Assembly: GCF_009907385.1 (NCBI RefSeq) | Contig: NZ_JAAATR010000042.1 | Location: forward strand, 293,498-357,497 | Direction: 5' to 3' | DNA: 64,000 nt | Source: Atlantibacter hermannii | GTDB taxonomy: Bacteria > Pseudomonadota > Gammaproteobacteria > Enterobacterales > Enterobacteriaceae | Part shown: positions 55,987 to 64,000 of the stretch, in pieces | Layout: the number at the start of each line of letters is the position of its first letter | How positions within the stretch are numbered: the first letter of the stretch is position 1 | Notes under the pieces: model-generated | The model's input: the letters and a program-made list of their open reading frames with translations, nothing else | Told to the model about the DNA's origin: nothing | Database searches by the model: none | Made by a program: the position numbers and the translations under genes

Positions 55987-57026
55987 TTCGTGACCCACAG
56001 CGTCGGCCAGGCGTCTGGCGTGTTCCAGTCGTCGCAGCTCGGCTCTTCAGCATATTTCACCAACCGGAAACGCTGGCCGTCGTAGCGCCAGCGCGTGGAT
56101 ACGCCACAGTCGCCTTTGCCACGGCCTTTCGCCAGCGTCACCAGTTCACGGGCGCGCTCGTCAAAACTGGCGTTCATCAGTTCAATATCATTGGTTTGGT
56201 TGGCGGGAGTAAAAGGCAGGCGCAGACGGACCGCTCGTGAACTTAACGGCTTTTTGCGCTCCACCAGCCAGGCTAAATCCACCACGTTATACGCCCCCAT
56301 CTCACAACTGATAATCATCAGCGCCTTATCGTCAGTCAGCGCATAAACCCGCACTTCGCGGCGCATCGGGTCCAGTGAGCACTGGGTGTTATTCATTTGC
56401 CAGCCGCCGTAGTCGAGCAGCTCGTTAAGCTCTTCTTTGCTTAATGGTGTTGGCGTAGGGTTCTTCACCGCCACGGCTTTCAGGGCAGGCGCAGGCGGTA
56501 CATTAAGCGGCGGTTCATCGCCTTTAGCGACCCATGCGGTTTCATTGCCCACACGCTTTTGCTGGGTGTCGATAAAGGTGACTGCGTCTTTAAGTCCTGC
56601 CAGAGAGATTTTACCGGCGCCGCCCGCCAGGGTGATCTGTCTGGCGTTCTGGATCTGGGCCAGAAAGGCGGTGATGGTGAGCGGTTCGTTGTTGATTAAC
56701 CGACGGGGTGTGATTTGCCATTTTGCGCCGGTAGGGAAAAACGGCTTATCGTCGAGCAGCATGCGCGGGGCAATCGGCTGCCCATCGCTGGCGGGCTGGG
56801 AAAAACTGCCCTTTTCAATACGCATTTCCACATCGGTATGCGCGCCCGCGCTGCGGCTCAGGGTCATGACCAGACCGTCATGATTGCCGGTATTGCGGGC
56901 TTTGCAGAAATTTTGATTGTTGCAGGTGACCTGCCAGTCATCGAATTGCTTTTGCACCGGAGCGGCAAAAGCGTGCGCAGCCCAAAACAGGCTCGTTATG
57001 ACCAGCAGTAAAACGCGTAGCAACAT
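55983..57026 (-). CDS. ypfG: YpfG, exported DUF1176 protein
   Basis: 347 residues, the E. coli length. Signal peptide MLLRVLLLVITSLFWAAHAF; periplasmic DUF1176 protein with several Cys (CNNQNFCKARNTG, CSLDPMRREVRVYAL) that could form disulfides. Function unknown. Confidence 0.87.
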   Translation of the reverse strand: MLLRVLLLVITSLFWAAHAFAAPVQKQFDDWQVTCNNQNFCKARNTGNHDGLVMTLSRSAGAHTDVEMRIEKGSFSQPASDGQPIAPRMLLDDKPFFPTGAKWQITPRRLINNEPLTITAFLAQIQNARQITLAGGAGKISLAGLKDAVTFIDTQQKRVGNETAWVAKGDEPPLNVPPAPALKAVAVKNPTPTPLSKEELNELLDYGGWQMNNTQCSLDPMRREVRVYALTDDKALMIISCEMGAYNVVDLAWLVERKKPLSSRAVRLRLPFTPANQTNDIELMNASFDERARELVTLAKGRGKGDCGVSTRWRYDGQRFRLVKYAEEPSCDDWNTPDAWPTLWVTK

Positions 57027-57160
57027 GAGGACCGGTACCCTGACGATAAAGGAAAACAGAGAATACTCTCCGCGCCTATCTTCGTTCCCAGGCGTCCATC
57101 ACTCAATCAGATTTTTCGGATAGCTTTATTCAAATTTTGTGCAGCATAAACGACTGTATA

Positions 57161-57736
57161 TCAAGACATAATGTTACGCATCGCCAGGAGCTGTAACAAA
57201 ATGACCGTTTTCCCGTCGCGAATTTCACCGGTTTTCATCATTTCCATTGCACGATCGAACTGAATTTCCAGCACCTCAATATCTTCATCATCGATACCGC
57301 CGCCAGCGCTGGCGCGCTGTGAATCGTCATATTCGGCAAGATAAAAGGAGATCAACTCCGTGACGCCGCCCGGCGACATATACAGTTCAAAGACTTTTTC
57401 CACCTCGTCAACCTGGAAGCCGGTCTCTTCGATGGCTTCTTTACGGGCACACACCTCCGGCTCATCGTCATCCAGCAAACCCGCGCAGGCTTCAATCAAT
57501 AATCCCTCCTGATTGCCGTTCACGTAAGTGGCAATGCGAAACTGGCGGGTGAGCACCACGGTCTTTTTATCACGGTTATACAGCAGGATTGTCGCGCCAT
57601 TGCCCCGGTCATAGACTTCGCGGATATGGCGAACCGGCGCCTGTTCGCCTCTGGCAATGTCATAGGTCACATTGCGCAGAATGAAGTAATTATCGGAAAG
57701 GATTTTATCTTTAATAACGTTGATTTTTAGCGACAC
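57161..57736 (-). CDS. nudK: Nudix hydrolase NudK (GDP-mannose hydrolase)
   Basis: 191 residues from a GTG at 57736, the E. coli length; the longer reading from 57829 would run into napC. The Nudix box is [23 protein letters not shown] (57373-57441 region), with the REAxEE-type Glu residues present as KEAIEE. Hydrolyses GDP-mannose in E. coli. An AGGTGG site precedes the start. Its neighbour here is the nap operon rather than aegA. Confidence 0.9.
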   Translation of the reverse strand: MSLKINVIKDKILSDNYFILRNVTYDIARGEQAPVRHIREVYDRGNGATILLYNRDKKTVVLTRQFRIATYVNGNQEGLLIEACAGLLDDDEPEVCARKEAIEETGFQVDEVEKVFELYMSPGGVTELISFYLAEYDDSQRASAGGGIDDEDIEVLEIQFDRAMEMMKTGEIRDGKTVILLQLLAMRNIMS

Positions 57737-57787
57737 ATCTACCACCTGGTCGGAAAGACAGGTATCTAGTGTACGTCGAAAATCACA

Positions 57788-57820
57788 GAAAAAAAGCCGC
57801 CCGTTGCAAGCCGGGCGGCT
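57788..57820 (-). terminator. Terminator of the nap operon
   Basis: On the minus strand AGCCGCCCG-GCTTGCAA-CGGGCGGCT is followed by a run of T, 9 bases after napC. Confidence 0.88.
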
Positions 57821-57828
57821 CAGCGGCA

Positions 57829-58428
57829 TCAGAAGCCGTGCTTCACTTCGCTCATATCCGGGAGTTTATGGGCGATGCCTTTATGACAGTCGATACAGGT
57901 TTTCCCTTCCTTGATGGCCTGGTCGTGCATTTTGGCAGCCACCGTTTTCTGGGCGGTGAAATCCATGTAATCGAAGTTGTGGCAGTTGCGGCACTCTTGC
58001 GAGTTGTTGCCCTGCATTCGCCGCCACTCGTTTTGCGCCATCTCTAAACGGTGCTCTTCGAACTTGGCGGGGGTATCGATAATGCCGAAAATCTTGCCGT
58101 ACAGCTCTTTACTGGCCTTAATCTTACGGATCATTTTTGGGCCCCACTCGTGCGGCACGTGGCAATCCGGACAGGTGGCGCGTACGCCGCTGCGGTTGTT
58201 GTAGTGCACCGTCTCCATATATTCCTGGTAGACGTTATTGCGCATTTCATGGCAGCTAATACAGAACTCTTCGGTGTTGGCTTTTTCCATACCGGTATTG
58301 AAGCCGCCCCAGAAGATAATCCCCGCCGCGAAGCCGATAAGCAGCAGCGTACCGAGCGCCATACGGCTCGGACGTCGCCACCACTGCCAGATCCGGCGGA
58401 TCAGGCCAGGTTTACGTTGCTTTTCCAT
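57829..58428 (-). CDS. napC: Tetrahaem cytochrome c NapC
   Basis: 199 residues. One N-terminal membrane helix ([18 protein letters not shown]) and four CxxCH sites (CISCH, CPDCH, CRNCH, CIDCH). Membrane-anchored quinol dehydrogenase that passes electrons to NapB and NapA. The ATG at 58428 has a GAGGG site; an alternative GTG four codons upstream overlaps the napB stop. Last gene of napFDAGHBC. Confidence 0.95.
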   Translation of the reverse strand: MEKQRKPGLIRRIWQWWRRPSRMALGTLLLIGFAAGIIFWGGFNTGMEKANTEEFCISCHEMRNNVYQEYMETVHYNNRSGVRATCPDCHVPHEWGPKMIRKIKASKELYGKIFGIIDTPAKFEEHRLEMAQNEWRRMQGNNSQECRNCHNFDYMDFTAQKTVAAKMHDQAIKEGKTCIDCHKGIAHKLPDMSEVKHGF

Positions 58429-58436
58429 ATCATCCC

Positions 58437-58886
58437 TCACTGACCAAAGCCTTTCGAAGGCGTGAAGGTGTTTTCAATGATGGCCGGCGCGTCGGTTTGC
58501 GGCACATGGCACTGCAGGCAGAAATAACGACGCGGTGCTACACCAGAAAGCACTTTGCCGTCGCTGTCCATAAAGTGGGTCGGGCTGATGCGCGGCGCGC
58601 CGGTGGTACGATAATGCTCGACACCGTGGCACTGCAGGCAGCGGTTGGTATTGGTGGTGACCTGATACCCATCCACGCTATGGGGGATCATCGGCGGCTG
58701 GTTTACGTAATTCAGCGCCATTTTCTCTTGCTGTTTAGGCATACGTATGGAGCCCTCCTGCGTGCCCGACACTTCCGGCGACTGTGTAAAGTCGACCGAA
58801 TCTGCCGCCCACGCCGCACCGCTTATTAACAGCATCAATGCGGTCATCCAGGGAAAGAATCCATTTTTCAGGACTTGGCTTTTCAT
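58437..58886 (-). CDS. napB: Dihaem cytochrome c subunit NapB
   Basis: 149 residues with a signal peptide (MTALMLLISGAAWA) and two CLQCH haem sites (CLQCHGVEHYRT, CLQCHVPQTD). Periplasmic electron donor to NapA. Start at 58886 (MKSQVLKNG) overlaps the napH stop. Confidence 0.95.
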   Translation of the reverse strand: MKSQVLKNGFFPWMTALMLLISGAAWAADSVDFTQSPEVSGTQEGSIRMPKQQEKMALNYVNQPPMIPHSVDGYQVTTNTNRCLQCHGVEHYRTTGAPRISPTHFMDSDGKVLSGVAPRRYFCLQCHVPQTDAPAIIENTFTPSKGFGQ

Positions 58887-59746
58887 GATTTTGCTCCCGA
58901 ACTCCATCTTGTTGTCATTTTTAAAACCTTTTCAGCACAGACATCGACGCAGCGACCGCAGGTCATGCAATCGCGATCCGAAATCTCTACCGGGCTTTCC
59001 TTATTCAGCACCGGCGACCGTAAAACCTGCGGCTCCGGGCAAACGTGAAAACAATCCATACAACGCGTACAACGTTCACGACCCGCCGCACTCACCGTAA
59101 ACACACCCTTCTGCCCCGCCAGCGCGTACAGTGCGCCTACCGGGCACACGTGGCCGCACCAGCCATGTTCCACCACCAGCAAATCGAACAGAAACAGCGC
59201 CAGCAAAAGCCAGATCCCCGCGCCGAAACCGAAGATCAACCCGCGCCCCATCAGCGAGACCGGATTCACCCACTCCCACAGCAGCGAACCGGTGAGCGCG
59301 CTGGCTAACAGCACCATCGCCAGTACCAGATAACGCAGCCAGCGCGGCAGCGTGGCGGACGGCGTGATGTCGAAGCGACGGCGCAGCCAGGCGGCCAGAT
59401 CGGTCAATGGATTCACCGGGCAAATCCAGCTGCAAAACAGCCGCTTTCCCGCCAGGGTATACAGCGCCAGAATCAGCACGCCGCCGAGCAACGCCAGTAC
59501 GCCGGGCAGATGACCGCTCAACAAGCTTTGGGCAATCATCAGCGGATCGCTTAACGGCACCGTATCCAGCAGCAGGCTGCTGCTGTAGTTGCCGCGTAAG
59601 ATCCACACCCCGAACCACGGACCGCTCAGAAACAGCGCCAGTACCAGCAGCTGCGTCACGCGACGCGCCATCAGCCAGCCGTAAGCGCCAAACACCCCTT
59701 TTACCGCCAGCGCATCGCGCCCGGCGTCCTGTTTACGATTTGCCAT
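58883..59746 (-). CDS. napH: Membrane ferredoxin-type subunit NapH
   Basis: 287 residues, four transmembrane helices with [12 protein letters not shown] and [12 protein letters not shown] motifs, and two C-terminal [4Fe-4S] clusters ([25 protein letters not shown]). Forms a quinol-oxidising complex with NapG. The start at 59746 lies inside napG by 14 bases; the longer reading from 59878 is napG shadow. Confidence 0.94.
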   Translation of the reverse strand: MANRKQDAGRDALAVKGVFGAYGWLMARRVTQLLVLALFLSGPWFGVWILRGNYSSSLLLDTVPLSDPLMIAQSLLSGHLPGVLALLGGVLILALYTLAGKRLFCSWICPVNPLTDLAAWLRRRFDITPSATLPRWLRYLVLAMVLLASALTGSLLWEWVNPVSLMGRGLIFGFGAGIWLLLALFLFDLLVVEHGWCGHVCPVGALYALAGQKGVFTVSAAGRERCTRCMDCFHVCPEPQVLRSPVLNKESPVEISDRDCMTCGRCVDVCAEKVLKMTTRWSSGAKS

Positions 59747-60428
59747 GGTTTCCCTCCAGCCAACCGAAACGGTAGTGATACCCCAGCTCGCCGCGCGCCA
59801 GGTCCAGCGGCAGCACTTTGATAGCGGCCTGTTCCAGCACACAGGCTTTCTCGCATTTTCCGCAGCCGGTGCAGGCATCGCTGTGCACCGTCGGCAGGAA
59901 ACGCGCGTGTTTGCCGGTACGGGTATTGCGTTCCAGCTCCAGGGTGATGGCGGTGTCTATCGACGGGCAAACCCGGTAACAGACATCGCAACGCAGGCCC
60001 TGGAAGTTAAGGCAGTTTTCCTGATCGAGCAGGACGGCAATTCCCATGCGCGCATCGTCAATCGAGGCGATCTCTTTATCTAACGCGCCGCTTGGGCAGG
60101 CTTTGGCGCACGGAATGTCTTCACACATTTCGCACGGAATATCCCGTGCCACGAAGTACGGCGTACCGGCCTCAGGGCCGGACGCCAGCGTCGCCAGCTT
60201 GAGCGTGTCGTAAGGGCAGGCCTGAACGCATTGTCCGCAGCGCACGCAGGCGCGGGAGAATCCCGGCTCGCCCAGCGCGCCCGGCGGGCGTAACCGCACC
60301 CCCGTGGCGTGGCTACGCTGCTGCCCAAGCCCCAGCACCACGGCGACGGCGGTCAATCCGCCCGCTGCCCGCGCCATATCGCGCAGGAAGCGGCGGCGAG
60401 CCGGCCGAGGTGCGTTTTCCCGGGCCAC
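59733..60428 (-). CDS. napG: Periplasmic ferredoxin subunit NapG
   Basis: 231 residues from a GTG start. Tat-type signal [14 protein letters not shown], then four [4Fe-4S] motifs ([50 protein letters not shown]). Electron carrier with NapH. Six bases after napA. Confidence 0.95.
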   Translation of the reverse strand: MARENAPRPARRRFLRDMARAAGGLTAVAVVLGLGQQRSHATGVRLRPPGALGEPGFSRACVRCGQCVQACPYDTLKLATLASGPEAGTPYFVARDIPCEMCEDIPCAKACPSGALDKEIASIDDARMGIAVLLDQENCLNFQGLRCDVCYRVCPSIDTAITLELERNTRTGKHARFLPTVHSDACTGCGKCEKACVLEQAAIKVLPLDLARGELGYHYRFGWLEGNHGKS

Positions 60429-60433
60429 GGTGG

Positions 60434-62920
60434 TTACACCTTCTCAACCTTCACGGCGCACTTCTTGAAGTCCGTCTCTTTGGAGAGCGGGTCAGTGGCG
60501 TCGAGGGTCAATACGTTAACCAGCTGCGCGGCGTCGAAGAACGGCATGTACACCAGCCCCTGCGGCGGACGGTTACGTCCACGGGTTTCCACAATGGAAA
60601 TCAGCTCGCCACGACGGGAAACAACTTTCACTTTGTCGCCACGACGCAGGCCGCGAGACTGCGCGTCCAGCGGATGGATAAACAGCACGGCTTCCGGGAA
60701 CGCGCGGTGCAGTTCCGGCACGCGGCGGGTCATACTGCCGGTGTGCCAGTGCTCCAGTACGCGGCCGGTGGACAGCCACAGATCGTATTCTTTATCCGGC
60801 GCTTCCGCCGCCGGCTCAAACGGCAGCGCGAAGATCACCGCTTTGCCATCCGGCTTGCCGTAGAATTTGTAGCCCTCGCCCGCTTTCACATACGGATCGT
60901 GCCCTTCGCTGTAGCGCCACTGGGTTTCTTTGCCGTCAACCACCGGCCAGCGCAGACCGCGCGCTTTGTGGTAATCGTCGAACGGCGCCAGGTCGTGGCC
61001 GTGGCCGCGCCCGAAAGCGGCGTACTCTTCGAACAGGCCTTTTTGCAGATAGAAGCCCAGCTCGCGGGATTCATCGTTCAGCTGGTCTTCCGCCAGTTCG
61101 CTCACCGGGAATTTCTTGACGTTGTCGTTAGCGAACAGCACGTCGAACAGGGTTTTGCCACGGTATTCCGGTTTCTGGGACAGCAGCGCTTCCGGCCACA
61201 CTTCCTCAACTTTGAAGCGTTTCGCGAAGGTCACTAACTGCCACAGGTCGGATTTGGCTTCGCCGGGTGCCTGGACCTGCTGACGCCAGAACTGGGTACG
61301 GCGCTCGGCATTGCCGAAGGCCCCTTCTTTCTCTACCCACATGGCGGTCGGCAGGATCAGATCTGCGGCCAGGGCGCTCACGGTCGGGTACGGATCGGAG
61401 ACGATGACGAAGTTGCGCGGATCGCGCCAGCCCGGCATACGCTCTTCATTGATGTTCGGCCCGGCCTGCATGTTGTTGTTGCACATCACCCAGTAGACGT
61501 TCAGCTTGCCGTCTTTCAGGGCGCGGTCCTGCGCCACCGCGTGGAGGCCGATTTTCGCCGGAATGGTGCCGGTAGGGATCTGCCACATTTTTTCAGTGAT
61601 ATCGCGGTGTTTCTCGTTGGTCACCACCATGTCAGCCGGCAGACGGTGAGCAAAGGTGCCCACTTCACGCGCGGTGCCGCAGGCGGACGGCTGGCCGGTC
61701 AGGGAGAACGGTCCACAGCCCGGCTGGGAGATTTTCCCGGTCAGCAGGTGGATGTTGTACACCAGGTTGTTGGCCCACACGCCACGGGTGTGCTGGTTGA
61801 AGCCCATGGTCCAGTAAGAAATCACTTTCTTCTTCGGATCGGCATACAGCTGCGCCAGCGCTTCCAGCTGATCTTTCGGTACGCTGGTCATTTCGGCGGT
61901 TTTTTCGAGGGTGTATTCCGCGACGAAGGCTTTGTACTCGTCAAAGGTCATCGGCTCAGAGGCATCGGAACCCGGATTTTTAGCGGCTTTTTCCAGCGGA
62001 TGGGTCGGACGCAGGCCGTAACCGATATCCGTTGCGCCGCGACGCAGATTGACGTGTTGTTTGAAGAACGACTCGTTAACCGCGTTGTTTTGAATGATGT
62101 AGTTGGCGATGTAGTTGAGGATCGCCAGGTCGCTCTGCGGGGTAAAGACCATGCCGTTATCCGCCAGCTCGAAGCTGCGGTGCTGGAAGGTCGACAGGAC
62201 CGCCACGGTCACGTTCGGATCGGACAGGCGACGGTTGGTGATGCGCGACCACAGGATCGGGTGCATCTCCGCCATGTTGGAGCCCCACAGCACGAACGCA
62301 TCGGTTTGCTCGATATCGTCGTAGCAGCCCATCGGCTCATCCATGCCGAAGGTACGCATAAAGCCGACCACCGCCGACGCCATGCAGTGGCGCGCGTTCG
62401 GGTCGATGTTGTTGGTGCGCAGACCGGCTTTGAACAGCTTCGCAGCCGCATAGCCTTCCCACACGGTCCACTGGCCGGAACCAAACATGCCCACGGAGTC
62501 CGGACCCTTTTCTTTGATGGCGGTTTTAAACTTTTGCTCCATTACATCAAAGGCCTGTTCCCAACTGACCTGGGTAAACTCGCCCTCTTTGCTATACTGG
62601 CCGTCTTTCATGCGCAGCAGCGGCTGAGTCAGCCGGTCCTTGCCGTACATGATTTTCGGCAGGAAATAGCCTTTGATGCAGTTCAGCCCACGGTTGACCG
62701 GTGCGTCCGGGTCGCCCTGGCAGGCTACCATTTTGCCATTCTGGGTGCCGACTAATACGCCGCAGCCGGTGCCGCAAAAACGGCACGGGGCTTTATCCCA
62801 CTTAATGGCATCTTGTTGTCCGACGACCGCCCGGGCCACGGACGGTACTGTGATGCCCGCTGCCGCAGCGGCCGCGGCGACGGCGTTAGCTTTCATAAAG
62901 CTACGACGACTGAGTTTCAT
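60434..62920 (-). CDS. napA: Periplasmic nitrate reductase catalytic subunit NapA
   Basis: 828 residues, the E. coli length. Tat signal [21 protein letters not shown]-terminal [4Fe-4S] site ([15 protein letters not shown] then CIKGYF), Mo-bis-MGD domain with the Mo-ligand Cys in [18 protein letters not shown]. Reduces nitrate to nitrite in the periplasm. The ATG overlaps the napD stop (ATGA). Confidence 0.97.
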   Translation of the reverse strand: MKLSRRSFMKANAVAAAAAAAGITVPSVARAVVGQQDAIKWDKAPCRFCGTGCGVLVGTQNGKMVACQGDPDAPVNRGLNCIKGYFLPKIMYGKDRLTQPLLRMKDGQYSKEGEFTQVSWEQAFDVMEQKFKTAIKEKGPDSVGMFGSGQWTVWEGYAAAKLFKAGLRTNNIDPNARHCMASAVVGFMRTFGMDEPMGCYDDIEQTDAFVLWGSNMAEMHPILWSRITNRRLSDPNVTVAVLSTFQHRSFELADNGMVFTPQSDLAILNYIANYIIQNNAVNESFFKQHVNLRRGATDIGYGLRPTHPLEKAAKNPGSDASEPMTFDEYKAFVAEYTLEKTAEMTSVPKDQLEALAQLYADPKKKVISYWTMGFNQHTRGVWANNLVYNIHLLTGKISQPGCGPFSLTGQPSACGTAREVGTFAHRLPADMVVTNEKHRDITEKMWQIPTGTIPAKIGLHAVAQDRALKDGKLNVYWVMCNNNMQAGPNINEERMPGWRDPRNFVIVSDPYPTVSALAADLILPTAMWVEKEGAFGNAERRTQFWRQQVQAPGEAKSDLWQLVTFAKRFKVEEVWPEALLSQKPEYRGKTLFDVLFANDNVKKFPVSELAEDQLNDESRELGFYLQKGLFEEYAAFGRGHGHDLAPFDDYHKARGLRWPVVDGKETQWRYSEGHDPYVKAGEGYKFYGKPDGKAVIFALPFEPAAEAPDKEYDLWLSTGRVLEHWHTGSMTRRVPELHRAFPEAVLFIHPLDAQSRGLRRGDKVKVVSRRGELISIVETRGRNRPPQGLVYMPFFDAAQLVNVLTLDATDPLSKETDFKKCAVKVEKV

Positions 62921-63180
62921 GGTGTTTCCTCACCTTGCTCATCCTGCTGGTGGTAAACCAGCGACACCGCCAGCACGCCTGCGAGATTACGTGCCGACTC
63001 AATTCTTTCGATCAATGCCGCGCTGCTGGCGGCTTCCATCACGACCACCAGTTTCCCGGTGGCTTCTTCACTGGCTGCGACCTCGGTATTCGCCATGGCG
63101 TTGAGCCACTGCGTCACGCTTTCGGTGGCGTCAGGGCGCGTCTGGACGAATAAACTGGACACGTGCCATTCACGACTCAT
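62917..63180 (-). CDS. napD: NapA chaperone NapD
   Basis: 87 residues, ferredoxin-like fold ([20 protein letters not shown]). Binds the NapA Tat signal during cofactor loading. Overlaps napF by 11 bases and napA by 4. Confidence 0.93.
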   Translation of the reverse strand: MSREWHVSSLFVQTRPDATESVTQWLNAMANTEVAASEEATGKLVVVMEAASSAALIERIESARNLAGVLAVSLVYHQQDEQGEETP

Positions 63181-63658
63181 GACGACTCCTTAGGGTGATA
63201 GCTGAAACCGGACAGGCCGGGATACACGCCCCGCAAGTGGTACACGAAGACACATCAGGTTCAGGACGGGCGATGCCGTTTAGCGTGGGGCGAAAACGTA
63301 TCGCCTGCATTTCACAGGCGTCCTGACAACAGCGGCACTCCACCTGGCGGTGCGCCAGGCAACGTTCGCTAATCGATAACCGGTAATCCCAGGGCGAGGC
63401 GCTTTGCGGTAAGAACAACTTCTCCGGGCAATGGGCGGCGCAGGCGTAGCAAAACGTGCATTCCGCCTGGTCGAAGTCCATTTTCGGGAAGCCACCTGCG
63501 CCGACAGTGAGCACACGGGTCTGGCAGGCAGTTACGCATTGCTGGCAGCGGGAGCAGCGTTCGACGAAATGATCCTCGTTGCCACTCCAGGGTGGACGAA
63601 ATTCGGGTGCGCTGCTGCGCCAGCCCGTTAATAAACTTCGTCTCGACACTTCTGCCAT
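63170..63658 (-). CDS. napF: Iron-sulfur accessory protein NapF
   Basis: 162 residues with four Cys clusters (CSRCQQCVTAC, CTFCYACAAHC, CRCCQDAC, CTTCGACIPACP). Cytoplasmic; helps NapA iron-sulfur assembly. The start at 63658 (MAEVSRRSLLTGWR) matches E. coli. First gene of the operon. Confidence 0.94.
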   Translation of the reverse strand: MAEVSRRSLLTGWRSSAPEFRPPWSGNEDHFVERCSRCQQCVTACQTRVLTVGAGGFPKMDFDQAECTFCYACAAHCPEKLFLPQSASPWDYRLSISERCLAHRQVECRCCQDACEMQAIRFRPTLNGIARPEPDVSSCTTCGACIPACPVSAITLRSRHES

Positions 63659-63840
63659 CGGCAATCCTTGCAATCCAGTCGTACTAATAAAGAGGGAGCC
63701 CGCATTAACGATGCGGTTATTGGAGTGTGGTAACAATATGTGACAAGGGGTAGAGGGGGCATCACCCTAAGGGGGTAAATCCTGTAGTTGGATCAAGGAT
63801 GAGGAGGGTTTGTCGCTGAGAGCGGCTTTTTGGCTGGCGC
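63659..63840 (-). promoter_or_regulatory. Upstream region of napF
   Basis: The nap promoter must lie here. On the minus strand TACCCCCTTAGGGTG (63763-63777) is a near-palindrome like NarP heptamer pairs, and a second TACCCCT heptamer follows. TTGATCC could be an FNR half site. A small hairpin (63700-63716) is in the leader. All placed by eye. Confidence 0.4.
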
Positions 63841-63860
63841 CAGGGGGGTTATTTGTTTGG

Positions 63861-63993
63861 TGGAATGTTTCGTTCGGGGGGAGGGTTCCGTTTTTTTTAT
63901 AAGTGGAAGGGTTCCGTTTTTTTGTAGGGTGGAAGGGTTCCGTTCGGGGGAAGGGTTCCGTTTTTTGTAGGGTGGAATTGTTCCGTTCGCTCA
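63861..63993. repeat. Tract of short GGAAGGGTTCCGTT-type repeats
   Basis: About six copies of a unit close to TGGAAGGGTTCCGTT, beginning near 63861, 63881, 63904, 63930, 63950 and 63973. They end alternately in CGGGGG or in TTTTTT(T)GTAGGG. Each unit carries the small palindrome GGAA...TTCC. The tract continues to the window edge and holds no gene. Confidence 0.75.
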
Positions 63994-64000
63994 GACTAAG

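Noticed and set aside
63861..63993. CRISPR array
   Set aside because: Units are short and imperfect, intervals are not unique spacers but alternate between two tails, and no cas genes are nearby.

Overview
This window is chromosomal DNA from a motile member of the Enterobacteriaceae close to Enterobacter, Kosakonia or Lelliottia. Almost every protein reads as a close relative of an E. coli protein, in the gene order of the E. coli region from alaC to nudK. An indolepyruvate decarboxylase gene (ipdC) beside glk/yfeO points to the Enterobacter group and a plant-associated life. The fry, eut, murQP and yfeKS genes that sit between these genes in E. coli are absent. The periplasmic nitrate reductase operon lies next to nudK rather than next to ccm.

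Layout. 1-9.8 kb: alaC (cut by the window edge), ybiU, the pyruvate-sensing pair pyrS/pyrR, glk, the channel gene yfeO, ipdC and an aldo-keto reductase. 10-16.2 kb: ypeC, then an accessory catabolic locus made of a PTS EIIBC permease, a fumarase-superfamily lyase, a NagA-like amidohydrolase and a convergent PRD-type regulator; I cannot assign its substrate. 16.2-24.5 kb: mntH with MntR and Fur boxes, nupC, pdeA, a tRNA-Ala gene, yfeC/yfeD, gltX and a Val-Val-Lys tRNA operon whose second tRNA-Val is degenerate.

24.55-28.55 kb is the variable part: remains of a small phage-like element (C4/Icd-like RNA region, an unknown 153-residue protein, a shortened Ner/Nlp regulator) and an rhs gene that stops in mid-core. 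It is fused head-on to a xapA fragment, and xapB, xapR and the rhs tip are missing. A FlxA-like gene with a near-perfect sigma-28 promoter follows.

29-57.8 kb is conserved core: yfeR, yfeH, ypeB, ligA, zipA, cysZ, cysK, ptsH-ptsI-crr, pdxK, cysPUWAM, yfeX, yfeY, yfeZ, a BOF-family gene, ypeA, amiA, hemF, maeB, talA-tktB, ypfG and nudK. 57.8-63.7 kb is napFDAGHBC on the minus strand. The last 140 bases are a tract of short GGAAGGGTTCCGTT-like repeats.

How the genes connect: the sulfur genes cysZ, cysK, cysPUWA and cysM cover uptake and both O-acetylserine sulfhydrylases. The general PTS proteins HPr, EI and EIIA-Glc can feed the EIIBC of the accessory locus, which has no EIIA domain. The nap genes give a complete periplasmic nitrate respiration chain. 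Gene names rest on recalled family sequences; no database search was run.
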